NCBI GenBank assembly: GCA_963675365.2
Contig: CAXXVA010000001.1
Coordinates: 1,116,001 to 1,180,000 of the forward strand
Source of the DNA: CAXXOK01 sp963675365
Lineage (GTDB): Bacteria > Bacillota > Clostridia > Christensenellales > Aristaeellaceae
Reading direction: 5' to 3'
Length of the DNA: 64,000 nucleotides
In this document: positions 25,087 through 34,481 of the stretch, in pieces
Position numbering within the stretch: position 1 is the first letter of the stretch
How the letters are laid out: each line of letters starts with the position of its first letter
Notes under the pieces: generated by a model
The model's input: only the letters and a program-made list of their open reading frames with translations
Told to the model about the DNA's origin: nothing
Databases searched by the model: none
Translations under genes and position numbers: made by a program

Positions 25087-26216
25087 TTATTCGCTTTGTT
25101 GGCCGGAACCAAAATCAGGTCGTCCTCGCGGGGCAGATAGGGCAGGGTGTTGATGATTTTGTACAGCTTTTCATCAAACGGGCGCTTGTCCAGCTTCAGC
25201 GCCGCCCGGCGCAGCGAGGAGTGGAACACGCGGCCGTCGCGCACGCCGATGGCGAAGCCGTCGTCCTTCTCCGGCGTTTCGTGCAAGAGCAGGTCCACGG
25301 CCATGCGCCCGGCCTCGAACGCGAAAGCGGAGTCGTACGCCGTGGGGATCGCGCCGCGCTGGGTATAGCCGATCACTGTGGAGCGGGCCTCGATGTCGCA
25401 TTCGTACTTTAAAACCCGCGCCAGGTTCTGCGAGGAGAAGGGGGTATCCTCATGCAGGCATTTGTCGTGCCTGCACAACAGCTCGCGCCAGGGGTAGGGG
25501 GCCATGTTGCCGTCGTCCCACGCGTTTTCGCAGATGATCACGGTGGCGCGGCGGTTGCCGTTTGCGATCTGCTCCTTCAGGCGGGCGACCACGTCGTGCA
25601 GATCCCACTTCATTTCGGGCACGATTACAAATTCCGCGCCGGTGGAGATCGCCGTGCGCATGGCGATATCGCCGCAGTAGCGGCCCATGACCTCCACCAC
25701 GTGGGGCCGGTCGTGGCTGCGGCTGGTGGCGCGGATGGAGCGCACGGCTTCCACGCAGACGTTCACGGCCGTGTCGTACCCAAGCGTCGCCTCGGTGTAG
25801 GGCAGATCGTTGTCGATCGTGCCGGGGATGCCCACGCAGGGAATGCCGCGTTTGCACAGGTCCAGCGCGCCGCGGTAGCTGCCGTCGCCGCCGATAATGA
25901 CTAGGCCTTCAATGTGGTGCTTATGCTTCAGGTCGTCGGCGACCTGATCCAGCACCGCGTCCAGCTTGAATTCTTCGCAGCGGGCCGTGCGCAGATAGGT
26001 GCCGCGCAGGTCCAAAATATCCAAAATCGTTTCGGAGCGGAGCTTGCGGATGTCGTTGAGTTCGTTTTCGCTCTTGCCCAGCAGGCCGTTATATCCGCGC
26101 CGGATGCCCATGAGCTCGATGCCGTTTTGCTCCGCAAAACGCGCGACGCTGACGACCGCCGCGTTCATGCCCGGGCTGTCGCCGCCGCTGGTGAGGACGC
26201 CGAAGGTTTTACTCAT
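25083..26216 (-). CDS. pfkA: 6-phosphofructokinase (ATP-dependent type by key residues)
   Basis: Phosphorylates fructose-6-phosphate in glycolysis. A 377-residue protein, about 50 longer than E. coli PfkA, as in many Clostridia. Seen are GVLTSGGDSPGMNA, IIGGDGSYRGA, PGTIDNDLPYTEATLGYDTA and VVEVMGRYCGDIAM. Gly in GGDG and Gly before TIDND are the residues associated with ATP rather than pyrophosphate use. The allosteric-site region is divergent. Translationally coupled to the HAD gene downstream. Confidence 0.94.
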   Translation of the reverse strand: MSKTFGVLTSGGDSPGMNAAVVSVARFAEQNGIELMGIRRGYNGLLGKSENELNDIRKLRSETILDILDLRGTYLRTARCEEFKLDAVLDQVADDLKHKHHIEGLVIIGGDGSYRGALDLCKRGIPCVGIPGTIDNDLPYTEATLGYDTAVNVCVEAVRSIRATSRSHDRPHVVEVMGRYCGDIAMRTAISTGAEFVIVPEMKWDLHDVVARLKEQIANGNRRATVIICENAWDDGNMAPYPWRELLCRHDKCLHEDTPFSSQNLARVLKYECDIEARSTVIGYTQRGAIPTAYDSAFAFEAGRMAVDLLLHETPEKDDGFAIGVRDGRVFHSSLRRAALKLDKRPFDEKLYKIINTLPYLPREDDLILVPANKANK

Positions 26217-26330
26217 AAAAATATCTCCTTACATCGGAAAAACGGAAATACCGTGTACAGTTGAAAGTATAGCACAGGGCAATGGCGACGGCAATAGACC
26301 GTAGAAACCGGTTTCGTGACAGCCGGAGGG

Positions 26331-26840
26331 TCATCGGCCGAAAGCGCGTACGGCATCCCAGTATGCCTGCCAGCGGGTCAGCGGGCCGGCTGCGAAGTCC
26401 TCGGTTTGCACAAACGCGAAGAATTCCCGCTCCGGCAGCCAGCGGAAGGCGACGGTTTCGCCCTCCTGTAGGGTGACGGAGAGTTTATCGCAGTCCGTGA
26501 GGCAGAGGTAGCTGAAATAGAGCGTTTGCTTCAGGTCGCTGGCGGCGAACAGAAAGGTCAGCGCATCGGCCGCAATGCCCGTTTCCTCGCGCAGTTCGCG
26601 CAGCGCGCCCTGGTACGGGGTCTCGCCCTGCAAAATCGCTCCGCTCGCCCCGGCCTCAAACTTGCCGGGGTAGCCCTCCTTGCGGAAATCCCGCTGCATT
26701 ACCAGGTAGTCCCCGTCCGTATGCTTCACCAGCACGTCGGCGACGATGTGGTAAAGCCCCGCGGGCACGGGCTCGCCGCGCGCGAGCGTGCGCCCGGTCT
26801 TCCGCCCGTCGGGCAGGTAGGCGTCCCAAAGTTCCGGCAT
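26331..26840 (-). CDS. NUDIX hydrolase, IPP-isomerase-like subgroup
   Basis: A 169-residue protein beginning MPELWDAYLPDGRKTGRTLARGEPVPAGLYHIVADVLV, the lead-in found in NUDIX enzymes related to isopentenyl-diphosphate isomerase. The NUDIX box is present as GAILQGETPYQGALRELREETGI. The start at 26840 follows AAGGAG; an upstream in-frame extension lacks similarity. Reaction and substrate unknown. Confidence 0.82.
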   Translation of the reverse strand: MPELWDAYLPDGRKTGRTLARGEPVPAGLYHIVADVLVKHTDGDYLVMQRDFRKEGYPGKFEAGASGAILQGETPYQGALRELREETGIAADALTFLFAASDLKQTLYFSYLCLTDCDKLSVTLQEGETVAFRWLPEREFFAFVQTEDFAAGPLTRWQAYWDAVRAFGR

Positions 26841-27010
26841 GCGATCCGCTCCTTTATAAAAACCGTACCCACAGTATACTCCGGAAAGCCTTTGTGCACA
26901 ACGTGTACGGCGGTCGATATCCTGCCGTTTCCGGCAAAATATACCCAAAGCCTATATTGTTAATAATTTAACCAGTATGTATACAATATGCATCTTTTTC
27001 GTGCGGTTCA

Positions 27011-27038
27011 TTGACATTATTTCATGACCGGGTATGAT
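27011..27038 (+). promoter_or_regulatory. Promoter upstream of aconitase
   Basis: TTGACA, a 16-base spacer and TATGAT in an otherwise gene-free stretch. The transcript would cross the family B element at 27078-27240 before reaching the aconitase start at 27321, so the element would lie in the 5' untranslated region. Confidence 0.5.
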
Positions 27039-27077
27039 GAAGAGGCGTTCGATGTGGAGCGGCAGCCGGCTTTTTGT

Positions 27078-27240
27078 CAGGCAAACGATGGCTACGCCCG
27101 CACACGCGGGCGATCAAATTTCCGCCATCTTGTGCCTGCAAAAACCTTGGAGTAGCGCTGCTACGACTTCGGTTTCCGCAAACGCAACCTGACGAAAATT
27201 ATATCTGCCGGCATGTGCGTTCTTAAGCCCCGTTTCCCTG
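27078..27240 (-). repeat. Family B palindromic element, copy 2
   Basis: The 58-base core hairpin is at 27130-27187 (minus orientation) with tip GTAGCAGCGCTAC. The outer arms (CAGGCAAACGATGGCT and AGCCCCGTTTCCCTGG) are imperfect inverted repeats, 52 and 53 bases from the core, matching the symmetric plan of copy 1. An extra internal hairpin CGCCCGC/GCGGGCG lies in the left arm. It is in the leader of the aconitase gene. Confidence 0.75.
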
Positions 27241-27320
27241 GCGGAGACGAGCTCAATAGGGACGCTGTTGTGTATTTGCCGGACTTTACACGGATACGCA
27301 TTATTGTTAGGAGGACATGC

Positions 27321-29243
27321 ATGAATCTCACGTATCAAATCCTCAAAAACCACCTGGTGGAGGGCGAGCTGAAAGCTGGACAGGAGATCGCCATCAAAAT
27401 CGACCAGACGCTCACCCAGGATTCCACCGGCACCATGGCCTATCTGCAGTTTGAAGCCATGGGCGTGCCGCGCGTGAAAACCGAGCTTTCGGTGGCGTAC
27501 ATCGACCACAACACCATCCAGTCGGGCTTTGAAAATGCCGACGACCATAAATACCTGGAAACCGTCACCAAAAAACACGGCGTGCGCCTGTCCAAACCCG
27601 GCAACGGTGTGTGCCATCAGGTGCATCTGGAGCGCTTTGCCATCCCCGGCAAAACGCTGTTGGGCTCGGACAGCCACACCCCCACGGCGGGCGGCCTTGG
27701 CATGCTCGCCATCGGAGCGGGCGGGCTGGACGTAGCGGTGGCGATGAGCGGCGGGGCGTATTCCATCCCCTGCCCGTCGGTGACGAACATCAAGCTCGCC
27801 GGCGCCCTTTCGCGCGGGGTTGCCGCCAAGGACGTCATTTTGGAAGTGCTGCGCATCCTGACCGTCAAGGGCGGCGTGGGCAAGGTGATGGAATATACCG
27901 GCGAGGGCGTGAAAAGCCTGTCCATCCCCGAGCGTGCGACCATCACTAACATGGGCGCGGAGCTTGGCGCGACGACCAGCATTTTCCCCGCCGATGAAAA
28001 CGCCCGGCAGTTCATGGCCGCGCAGGGCCGCGAGCAGGATTTCGTGGAAATGCTGCCGCCCGCAGACGCGACCTACGACGAGGTCATCGAGATCGATCTA
28101 AGCAAGCTTGCGCCGCTGGTCGCCCTCCCCCACATGCCCGACAACGTGCAGACCGTCGGCGAGACCGGAGAAATCAAGGTGGATCAGGTCTGCATCGGCT
28201 CGTGCACCAATTCCAGCTACCTCGACATGATGCGCGTGGCGAAGATCCTCAAGGGCAAAACCGCGCACCCGGACGTCAGCCTGATTATCGCGCCCGGCTC
28301 GCGCCAGGTGCTGGGGATGCTCGCTAAAAACGGCGCGCTCAACGATATGATTCAGGCGGGCGCGCGCATTACCGAAACCGCCTGCGGCTTCTGCATCGGC
28401 ATGGGGCAAAGCCCGCGCACGAACGCGGTAAGCTTACGCACCAACAACCGCAATTTCTTCGGCCGCAGCGGCACCAAATCGGCGGGCATTTACTTGGTTT
28501 CCGCCGAAACCGCCGCCGCGAGCGCGCTGACCGGCGTGCTGACCGATCCGCGCACGCTGGACACCGACCTGACGGTCGAGATGCCGGAGACTTTCCTGTA
28601 TAACGACAACCTGATCATACCCCCGGCCGAAGCCGGAAACGACGTGGAGGTCGTGCGCGGCCCGAACATCCAGCCCTTCCCCACGGCACAGGCGCTTGCC
28701 GAGACCCTCAAGGGCAAGGCGCTGCTTAAGATGGAGGATAACATCACCACCGACCATATCATGCCCAGCGATTCCAAGCTCCTCCCCTTCCGCTCCAATA
28801 TTCCCAAGCTTTCGGAATACTGCCTGACGCCTGTGGACGAAACCTTCCCCGAGCGCGCCAAGGCGGCGGGCGGCGGATTTCTGCTCGCCGGGCACAACTA
28901 CGGCCAGGGCTCCAGCCGCGAGCACGCGGCGCTCGTGCCCCTGTATTTAAAGATCCGCGGCGTGATCGCCAAATCGTTCGCGCGCATCCATAAGGATAAC
29001 CTGATCAACAACGGCATCCTGCCCCTGACCTTCCAAAACGAGGCCGATTACGACCGCTTTGACGAAAACGATGAGATCGAACTTGCGGATATTCGCCAAA
29101 AGGTGGAAGCGGGCACCGCCATCATCCCCGTGCAAAACCTTACCAAGGGCTTCACCGTCAACACCGTGCTCGAGCTCAGCCCCCGCCAGCGGGCGATGAT
29201 CCTCGCGGGCGGACTGATCAACAAAATCAAGGCTGAGCAGTAA
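27321..29243 (+). CDS. acn: Aconitate hydratase
   Basis: Interconverts citrate and isocitrate using a [4Fe-4S] cluster. 640 residues, the shorter bacterial form. Cluster ligands appear in IGSCTNSSY and ACGFCIGMGQSP. Substrate-binding segments include LLGSDSHTPTAGGLGMLAIGAGGLD, and the swivel domain carries GHNYGQGSSREHAALVPLYL. The start at 27321 follows AGGAGG. Stands alone; no citrate synthase or isocitrate dehydrogenase nearby. Flanked on both sides by family B palindromes. Confidence 0.94.
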   Translation: MNLTYQILKNHLVEGELKAGQEIAIKIDQTLTQDSTGTMAYLQFEAMGVPRVKTELSVAYIDHNTIQSGFENADDHKYLETVTKKHGVRLSKPGNGVCHQVHLERFAIPGKTLLGSDSHTPTAGGLGMLAIGAGGLDVAVAMSGGAYSIPCPSVTNIKLAGALSRGVAAKDVILEVLRILTVKGGVGKVMEYTGEGVKSLSIPERATITNMGAELGATTSIFPADENARQFMAAQGREQDFVEMLPPADATYDEVIEIDLSKLAPLVALPHMPDNVQTVGETGEIKVDQVCIGSCTNSSYLDMMRVAKILKGKTAHPDVSLIIAPGSRQVLGMLAKNGALNDMIQAGARITETACGFCIGMGQSPRTNAVSLRTNNRNFFGRSGTKSAGIYLVSAETAAASALTGVLTDPRTLDTDLTVEMPETFLYNDNLIIPPAEAGNDVEVVRGPNIQPFPTAQALAETLKGKALLKMEDNITTDHIMPSDSKLLPFRSNIPKLSEYCLTPVDETFPERAKAAGGGFLLAGHNYGQGSSREHAALVPLYLKIRGVIAKSFARIHKDNLINNGILPLTFQNEADYDRFDENDEIELADIRQKVEAGTAIIPVQNLTKGFTVNTVLELSPRQRAMILAGGLINKIKAEQ

Positions 29244-29250
29244 TTGAGGC

Positions 29251-29406
29251 GTGCGGCGCGCAAAGCCCCGCACGCGCTGACGACCGTATTTTCACTATCT
29301 TGGGCGTACGCAACCCTCGACGTAGCGCTGCTACTACTTCGGGTTTCGTACGCCCAATCTAATAAAAATCCAGTTCGCCATCGCGCGCGTGTTTTACGCG
29401 CCGCAC
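29251..29406 (-). repeat. Family B palindromic element, copy 3
   Basis: Starts seven bases after the aconitase stop codon. Outer arms GTGCGGCGCG and CGCGCCGCAC are perfectly inverted and 49 bases from each side of the core. The core hairpin at 29300-29357 pairs almost completely (TTGGGCGTACG with CGTACGCCCAA) and carries the conserved tip in minus orientation. Confidence 0.78.
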
Positions 29407-29441
29407 ACCTGGTGGAAACAGAGAGAGTGGAGGACGCGAGA

Positions 29442-29903
29442 ATGAATAAAAAATTCGAAATCGCAGAAGCGCAGCGCGAAGATTTGCCTGCGCTGCTTTC
29501 GCTGTACAAAGAGCTGCACGAAACAGACCCCGTGCCGGAGGGCGCGGGGCTGGAAGCCGTGTGGGAGAAAATTCTCGCCGATCCGGATTACCACATTCTG
29601 CTGATAAAGGACGGGGACACGCTCGCCGCGAGCGTCTCGGTGATCGTGGTGCAAAACCTCACCCGCAACGCCCGGCCCTATGCCATTATTGAAAACGTCA
29701 TCACGGCGGCCACCCACCGCCGCCGGGGCCTCGCCGCCGCCCTGATGGCCGAGGCCGTCGCCATCGCCAAAGCCGCGAACTGCTACAAAGCCTCCCTCAC
29801 CACCGGCAACAAAGACGAGGGCACGTTCCGCTTTTATGAGGGGTGTGGGTTCAATCGGGAGGACAAGACGGCGTTTATCCATTGGATAAACAACATGCGA
29901 TAA
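29442..29903 (+). CDS. GNAT-family N-acetyltransferase
   Basis: A 153-residue protein with the GNAT acetyl-CoA-binding signature AIIENVITAATHRRRGLAAALMAEAVAIAKAANCYKASL, where the R/Q-x-x-G-x-A pattern is THRRRGLAAAL, then FRFYEGCGFNREDKTAF. The start at 29442 follows GTGGAGGA. Acceptor unknown. Separated from aconitase by a family B element. Confidence 0.85.
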   Translation: MNKKFEIAEAQREDLPALLSLYKELHETDPVPEGAGLEAVWEKILADPDYHILLIKDGDTLAASVSVIVVQNLTRNARPYAIIENVITAATHRRRGLAAALMAEAVAIAKAANCYKASLTTGNKDEGTFRFYEGCGFNREDKTAFIHWINNMR

Positions 29904-29990
29904 GGTTCTCGAGTCATGGTTGATTGATTGTAATGGATAGATGTGAATGTAAAAGACGGGTTATCATGAAGCAAATAATGATGCAGAATA

Positions 29991-32732
29991 CTAATTAGCC
30001 TCAATTATTTGTCGTATAATTGAGATGTCTCTATTGTTATCTTTTGGTGATATTGTACTTAGTATTTTATGACCAACTTCTGGCGACCAATAGATTTTCA
30101 GTTTATTTCTTGCACGAGTAATTGCCGTGTATAAAATACTATGAGTAATATGATCTTCAACATCATCTGTAATTACAACTTTAACAGAATTAAATTCAAG
30201 TCCTTGCGCCTTATGGATAGAAACAGCATAGGCAACTTGAAAAGGAACAAGAGAACTTGAAGGGATTTCATAATTTTCATCGGTTGTGCTACTGTTATCG
30301 ACGGAAAAGCGAATAACAGATTTTTCTGGTGTTGAACTATCCAAAAGTTCAAAATCGTAATTGCGAGCATCCAAACCATTTATCTGTAAATCTACCTCAA
30401 TATCAAACTCCATCCTATTACCAAAGAAGCGAATCGCGGCTATCCAGCCTTTTACATTATTGTAAATTAAAGGAGCAAAACGATCGGTTTCATTAAAAAG
30501 TACGGGATCTGCAACTTTGAATTGTTGCAAGCCCCACGTAAATGATGGATTTGGATTGGCCTCCTGTAGAAAACGATTGATGTTATTAATACCATATAAG
30601 CCATCATAATTTAAGCATAATGTTATTTCGTCTTTTTCCGCCGGAAGGAAAAGCGAATCATCAAGAGTAGACGCATATTGATTTCGAGCAATAGTTTCTT
30701 CTATACGATCGTCCATGTTACGAACTCGATCCCAAAAGAGCTTCAATTCAGCGTTGTTGCTTCTGTAAGGTATTTTTAGTTCATAGACCGAAGAAGTAGG
30801 CAGGAAGCCTTTTGCGGCGCTAAACCAGTTACCAAAACTGATAGCCTCAATTTGATAAATATCGCCAACCAATATAAGCAAATCGAATTGAGCTTTATTC
30901 ATAATCTCTACCATGTCGCGATTACTAACAGTACTGCATTCGTCTATGATGAGAATATCGTAATTTGTGCGATTTCTATATGTTCTACAAAATTTCGTAA
31001 TGGTCATGAACATTGTATCGGCATTTTGCAATGAAACACGGCGTTTCATATTATCGACGGCAGGATTTGTATTTGCTAGATACAATTTGCTTTGATTTTT
31101 AAAGAAATTTGAGATGTGATCAATTAGCGTTGATTTGCCAGTGCCTGCAGAGCCATAAATAATTGCAACGGAAGATTGTGAAAACATTTGTCTAAGCGCA
31201 GTTCTTTTCTCTTCGCAATCAACAGTATGAACACCAGAGGCCAACCAACCGTCAACTGAATTGGTATAATTTTGAAGGCCATTGCTAGATAATTCTATGA
31301 GCTTTTTAATGATCTCGACAGTATCACTTTCATAGCTACGAATATAAAAATAATCATATCGGAACGCTATTTGCCGAGCCTGATGTTTATAGTATAAAAG
31401 GTTATTATAAATGGCAACAAGAGCATCAACATTTCCGAATTGTTCAAGAGCTGCCCTTGGAGTATATAGTTGTCCTTTATTCATGGTGTTTACTTGTATA
31501 TAGTGGGCAAGGATCTCATGGGATCTATTAGCAGGATCAATGCAGTCAAATAAATCAGTCAGCCGCGGATTGTGGTTTTTTAGTGATGTACAAAAAGGCA
31601 TTTCTTCAAATGGCAGACAGCCATACGATAAGCACAAGCCAGACAAGTTGTCATTTCTCTCGTCAAGCTGATCTGTGATTACTCTATTGTTCATATGATA
31701 TAATAAATATCTAAGAGTATTTGTACCAGCAACGTTGGATCTAATTATATTGCGACTACGGTCGAATAACTCAAACAAATGACTAGCTTTCGCATTGAAG
31801 ATAGCTAGAATGCTTCTGCGGATTTTCTGATAGTATGAATCTTCAAAATCAAGTATTTCTACGAGATTAAAGCCTGAAGTTGTAAGAAAACGCATTAAGC
31901 CACGACTTTCTGCGGAATTTGCATAGCCTTTTCTACTCTCGCAAAATATGTTTGAGAACTTTTCAATCTCAATTGGCCTAATTGCGACCTCCCATTTTGT
32001 AATTATAAAAATGGGCATAGTTTTTCCTAGAATGTCAATTGAATCTTCTATGGTCCATAGTTTAACCGCATAATACTTTGATACATCAAGCGTTGTGAAT
32101 CCAATAATCCTATTAGTTTTGCTTGCGTTATCAATAGCGGGAATAAAGGTAACCTCATAATATATCCGTTGCTTTATAAAAAAGGGCTTTACCTTAAGAA
32201 TATAATACCTATTATATACCGAGTTTGTCATATCCGTCTTATGATTCCGATTCGCAAACCTTTCCGCAATTTTCTCATAATAGTTTTGTAGTATTTTATC
32301 TGTGTTTAAAGGAAACTTTTCGAGATTCTCAAGAACACTCATCGAATACTTGCTTTTTAGGAACTTTCTAACTTTTAATAGGAATTCATAGTATTTCAAT
32401 AATACACGTTCAGAATCCTCAGGCTCAAGACTATAGTGGGATGCAACGATTTGCAAATAGGAATGAAACCGCCATAAAAAACGTAGCTGCCCTTTTGTTT
32501 TTATGAACTTTACGGCGAGAGTAATATGTTGATAGTCAAATATTGTATCATGTGCATAAGAATAAATTTTTAGCATAATATGTTCCACAAACGTACGGAG
32601 ATGTGCAAGTATATCTTGAGACACTGCGCCTCTACCGGATATATCGAGTTGGTCTATATGACGGCATATGGTCGAACTGCATCTGACGATTTGCTTATCG
32701 ATGTTTTGGATTACTTCAGGGGAGGTAGCCAC
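29991..32732 (-). CDS. Large SF1 (RecD-like) helicase with unknown N-terminal region
   Basis: About 913 residues. The C-terminal ~390 form a superfamily 1 helicase: Walker A GSAGTGKST (about residue 530 on), Walker B LIIDECSTVS, motif III-type VGDIYQIEAI, SIHKAQGLEF and the closing YTAITRARNKLKIYW. The N-terminal ~500 residues match nothing I know; near residue 46 is LRTFVEHI, an R-x4-H arrangement like the catalytic motif of HEPN ribonucleases, so a HEPN toxin domain is possible. The start was taken at GTG 32732 because AAAGGA precedes it; an in-frame TTG at 32750 lacks a binding site. Markedly AT-rich within a GC-rich chromosome and solitary, suggesting horizontal transfer and perhaps antiphage function. 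Confidence 0.78.
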   Translation of the reverse strand: MATSPEVIQNIDKQIVRCSSTICRHIDQLDISGRGAVSQDILAHLRTFVEHIMLKIYSYAHDTIFDYQHITLAVKFIKTKGQLRFLWRFHSYLQIVASHYSLEPEDSERVLLKYYEFLLKVRKFLKSKYSMSVLENLEKFPLNTDKILQNYYEKIAERFANRNHKTDMTNSVYNRYYILKVKPFFIKQRIYYEVTFIPAIDNASKTNRIIGFTTLDVSKYYAVKLWTIEDSIDILGKTMPIFIITKWEVAIRPIEIEKFSNIFCESRKGYANSAESRGLMRFLTTSGFNLVEILDFEDSYYQKIRRSILAIFNAKASHLFELFDRSRNIIRSNVAGTNTLRYLLYHMNNRVITDQLDERNDNLSGLCLSYGCLPFEEMPFCTSLKNHNPRLTDLFDCIDPANRSHEILAHYIQVNTMNKGQLYTPRAALEQFGNVDALVAIYNNLLYYKHQARQIAFRYDYFYIRSYESDTVEIIKKLIELSSNGLQNYTNSVDGWLASGVHTVDCEEKRTALRQMFSQSSVAIIYGSAGTGKSTLIDHISNFFKNQSKLYLANTNPAVDNMKRRVSLQNADTMFMTITKFCRTYRNRTNYDILIIDECSTVSNRDMVEIMNKAQFDLLILVGDIYQIEAISFGNWFSAAKGFLPTSSVYELKIPYRSNNAELKLFWDRVRNMDDRIEETIARNQYASTLDDSLFLPAEKDEITLCLNYDGLYGINNINRFLQEANPNPSFTWGLQQFKVADPVLFNETDRFAPLIYNNVKGWIAAIRFFGNRMEFDIEVDLQINGLDARNYDFELLDSSTPEKSVIRFSVDNSSTTDENYEIPSSSLVPFQVAYAVSIHKAQGLEFNSVKVVITDDVEDHITHSILYTAITRARNKLKIYWSPEVGHKILSTISPKDNNRDISIIRQIIEAN

Positions 32733-32832
32733 TTCGGCACGTCCTTTCAATTAATAATGATTTTATTAGTGGAACAATAAGGTGATTATAGTATAAACCA
32801 AAAGCTTACGAACTGGAAGAATTATTTGTCAA

Positions 32833-32862
32833 TAAAAAGCCGCGCAATGCGCGGCTTTTATA
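32833..32862. terminator. Terminator between tnaA and the AT-rich helicase gene
   Basis: AAAAAGCCGCGC-AATG-GCGCGGCTTTT hairpin with A and T runs on both sides, so it can work in either direction. It most probably ends the tnaA transcript (minus strand). The same CGCGCAATGCGCGG core occurs near 1756. Confidence 0.8.
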
Positions 32863-32933
32863 TATTACCCTATATGGTTTTCTCTTGCTTCTTCTCTTTT
32901 ACCTAAAAGAGAAGAAGGCGTCCCCGCGTTCCC

Positions 32934-34310
32934 CTACCGTACCGGCTCGAGTTTTGCCGTAAAGTGCCGTAACACCGGGGGTTCGTCGGTGATGTGGTAG
33001 CCGGGCAGGGTGTCGCGGCGGGCGTTGATGGCGATGAGGGCGCGGGCGACGACGTCGAGATGGGCCTGGGTGTAGACGCGGCGGGGGATGGCCAGGCGGG
33101 TGAACTCAAACATCGACTTGAGCTGTTCGCCGGTCTTGGGGTCGCGGCCGAGCATGTAGGAGCCGATCTCGCAGGAGCGGATACCCGCTTCCTCGTAGAG
33201 GGCGACGGCCAGGGCGTGGCCGGGGAACCGGTCGTAGGGGATGTGCGGAAGCATTCTGCCCGCGTCCACGAACACGGCATGCCCGCCGGTGGGGTACTGG
33301 ATGGGCACGCCCGCATCGCGCAGCTGTTCGCCCAGGTACTCGGCCTGGCCGATGCGGTAGCGCAGGTAGGCTTCGTCGGTGGCCTCCAAAAGACCGACGG
33401 CCAGGGCGTCCAGGTCGCGGCCCGCCAGGCCGCCGTAGGTGATAAAGCCCTCGAAGGGGATCACGCGCTCTTTGACGGCGCGGATCAACAGCTCGTCCTC
33501 TTTGACGCCGATCAGCCCGCCCATGTTGACGATGCCGTCCTTCTTGGCGGACATCAGGAACGCGTCGGCGTAGGAAAACATCTCCCGCGCGATGGCGATA
33601 ATGGACTTGTCCGTGTAACCGGCCTCGCGGGTCAGGATAAAGTACGCGTTTTCGGCGTAGCGGGCGGCGTCGATCACGAAGGGAATATTGTGCTTCTTCG
33701 CCACGGCGGCCGTTTCGCGGAGGTTTGCCATCGATACGGGCTGGCCGCCCGCGGAATTGTTGGTGACGGTCATCACGATCACGCCGATTTGGCGCGCGCC
33801 GCGCTCGGCGATCGCCTTTTCCAAAAGCCCGATATCCATATTGCCCTTGAAGGGGTAGAAGGAATCGGTATCCCCGGCCTCGGGCACGGCGCAGTCAAGC
33901 GCCGTCGCGCCCGTAAGCTCCACGTGGGCGCGGGTGGTATCGAAAAACGTATTGCTGATAGCAACCTTGCCGTCCGAAAGCATTATAGGCAAAAACACCT
34001 TCTCGGCGGCGCGGCCCTGGTGCACGGGCTGGAAGAACGCATAACCGAAAATCTCCTTGCAGGCGTCCATCAGGCGGTAATAGCTCTGCGCGCCCGCGTA
34101 GGCCTCATCGCCGGTCATGATGGCCGCCCACTGATTCTGGCTCATGGCCCCGGTGCCCGAATCGGTCATCAAGTCGATGTACACGTCCTCGGCGCGGACG
34201 CTGAACAGGTTGTAGCCCGCATCCTTGATCTTCTGCTCGCGCTGGGCGCGCGTGAGGATTTTCAGCGGCTCCACAGCCTTGATTTTAAACGGTTCGGCGA
34301 TATACTCCAT
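32934..34310 (-). CDS. tnaA: Tryptophanase (beta-eliminating lyase; tyrosine phenol-lyase is the close alternative)
   Basis: PLP enzyme producing indole, pyruvate and ammonia from tryptophan. 458 residues. Segments shared with TnaA include YIDLMTDSGTGAMSQNQWAA, GDEAYAGAQSYY, HQGRAAEKVFLPI, SNTFFDTTRAHVEL, TNNSAGGQPVSMANL, DAARYAENAYFI and the Schiff-base-lysine region SAKKDGIVNMGG. SNTFFDTTRAH, GRDPKTGEQL and the ending VLRHFTAKLEPV look more like tryptophanase than tyrosine phenol-lyase. Divergent from an AraC-family gene, with overlapping promoters, which suggests regulation by it. No tnaC-like leader peptide or tnaB permease was seen. Confidence 0.88.
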   Translation of the reverse strand: MEYIAEPFKIKAVEPLKILTRAQREQKIKDAGYNLFSVRAEDVYIDLMTDSGTGAMSQNQWAAIMTGDEAYAGAQSYYRLMDACKEIFGYAFFQPVHQGRAAEKVFLPIMLSDGKVAISNTFFDTTRAHVELTGATALDCAVPEAGDTDSFYPFKGNMDIGLLEKAIAERGARQIGVIVMTVTNNSAGGQPVSMANLRETAAVAKKHNIPFVIDAARYAENAYFILTREAGYTDKSIIAIAREMFSYADAFLMSAKKDGIVNMGGLIGVKEDELLIRAVKERVIPFEGFITYGGLAGRDLDALAVGLLEATDEAYLRYRIGQAEYLGEQLRDAGVPIQYPTGGHAVFVDAGRMLPHIPYDRFPGHALAVALYEEAGIRSCEIGSYMLGRDPKTGEQLKSMFEFTRLAIPRRVYTQAHLDVVARALIAINARRDTLPGYHITDEPPVLRHFTAKLEPVR

Positions 34311-34375
34311 CGTGTTCAGACCTCTCTATGATTAGACGTTTCTTGAATTCCATACGCCCCAAAACGGCGCGGGAA

Positions 34376-34404
34376 TTGACGAATAGCAATGAAATCGCTA
34401 TGAT
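34376..34404 (+). promoter_or_regulatory. Promoter of the AraC-family regulator gene
   Basis: TTGACG, a 17-base spacer and TATGAT. Its -10 overlaps by two bases the -10 of a candidate promoter on the other strand for tnaA (34403-34431), so the two promoters would compete. Confidence 0.5.
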
Positions 34405-34431
34405 TATAGTGTTTCCGCCGCCACGACACAA
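34403..34431 (-). promoter_or_regulatory. Candidate promoter of tnaA
   Basis: On the minus strand TTGTGT, a 17-base spacer and TATAAT, about 90 bases before the tnaA start codon and face-to-back with the AraC gene promoter. Confidence 0.45.
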
Positions 34432-34481
34432 GACATGTGGTTTTGTATTCTGGTCAAAACTTGCAAACAGGAGGCGCGGCC

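Noticed and set aside
32934..34310. Naming the beta-eliminating lyase tyrosine phenol-lyase
   Set aside because: The families are close, but several segments and the C-terminus match tryptophanase better; the alternative is kept in the entry.
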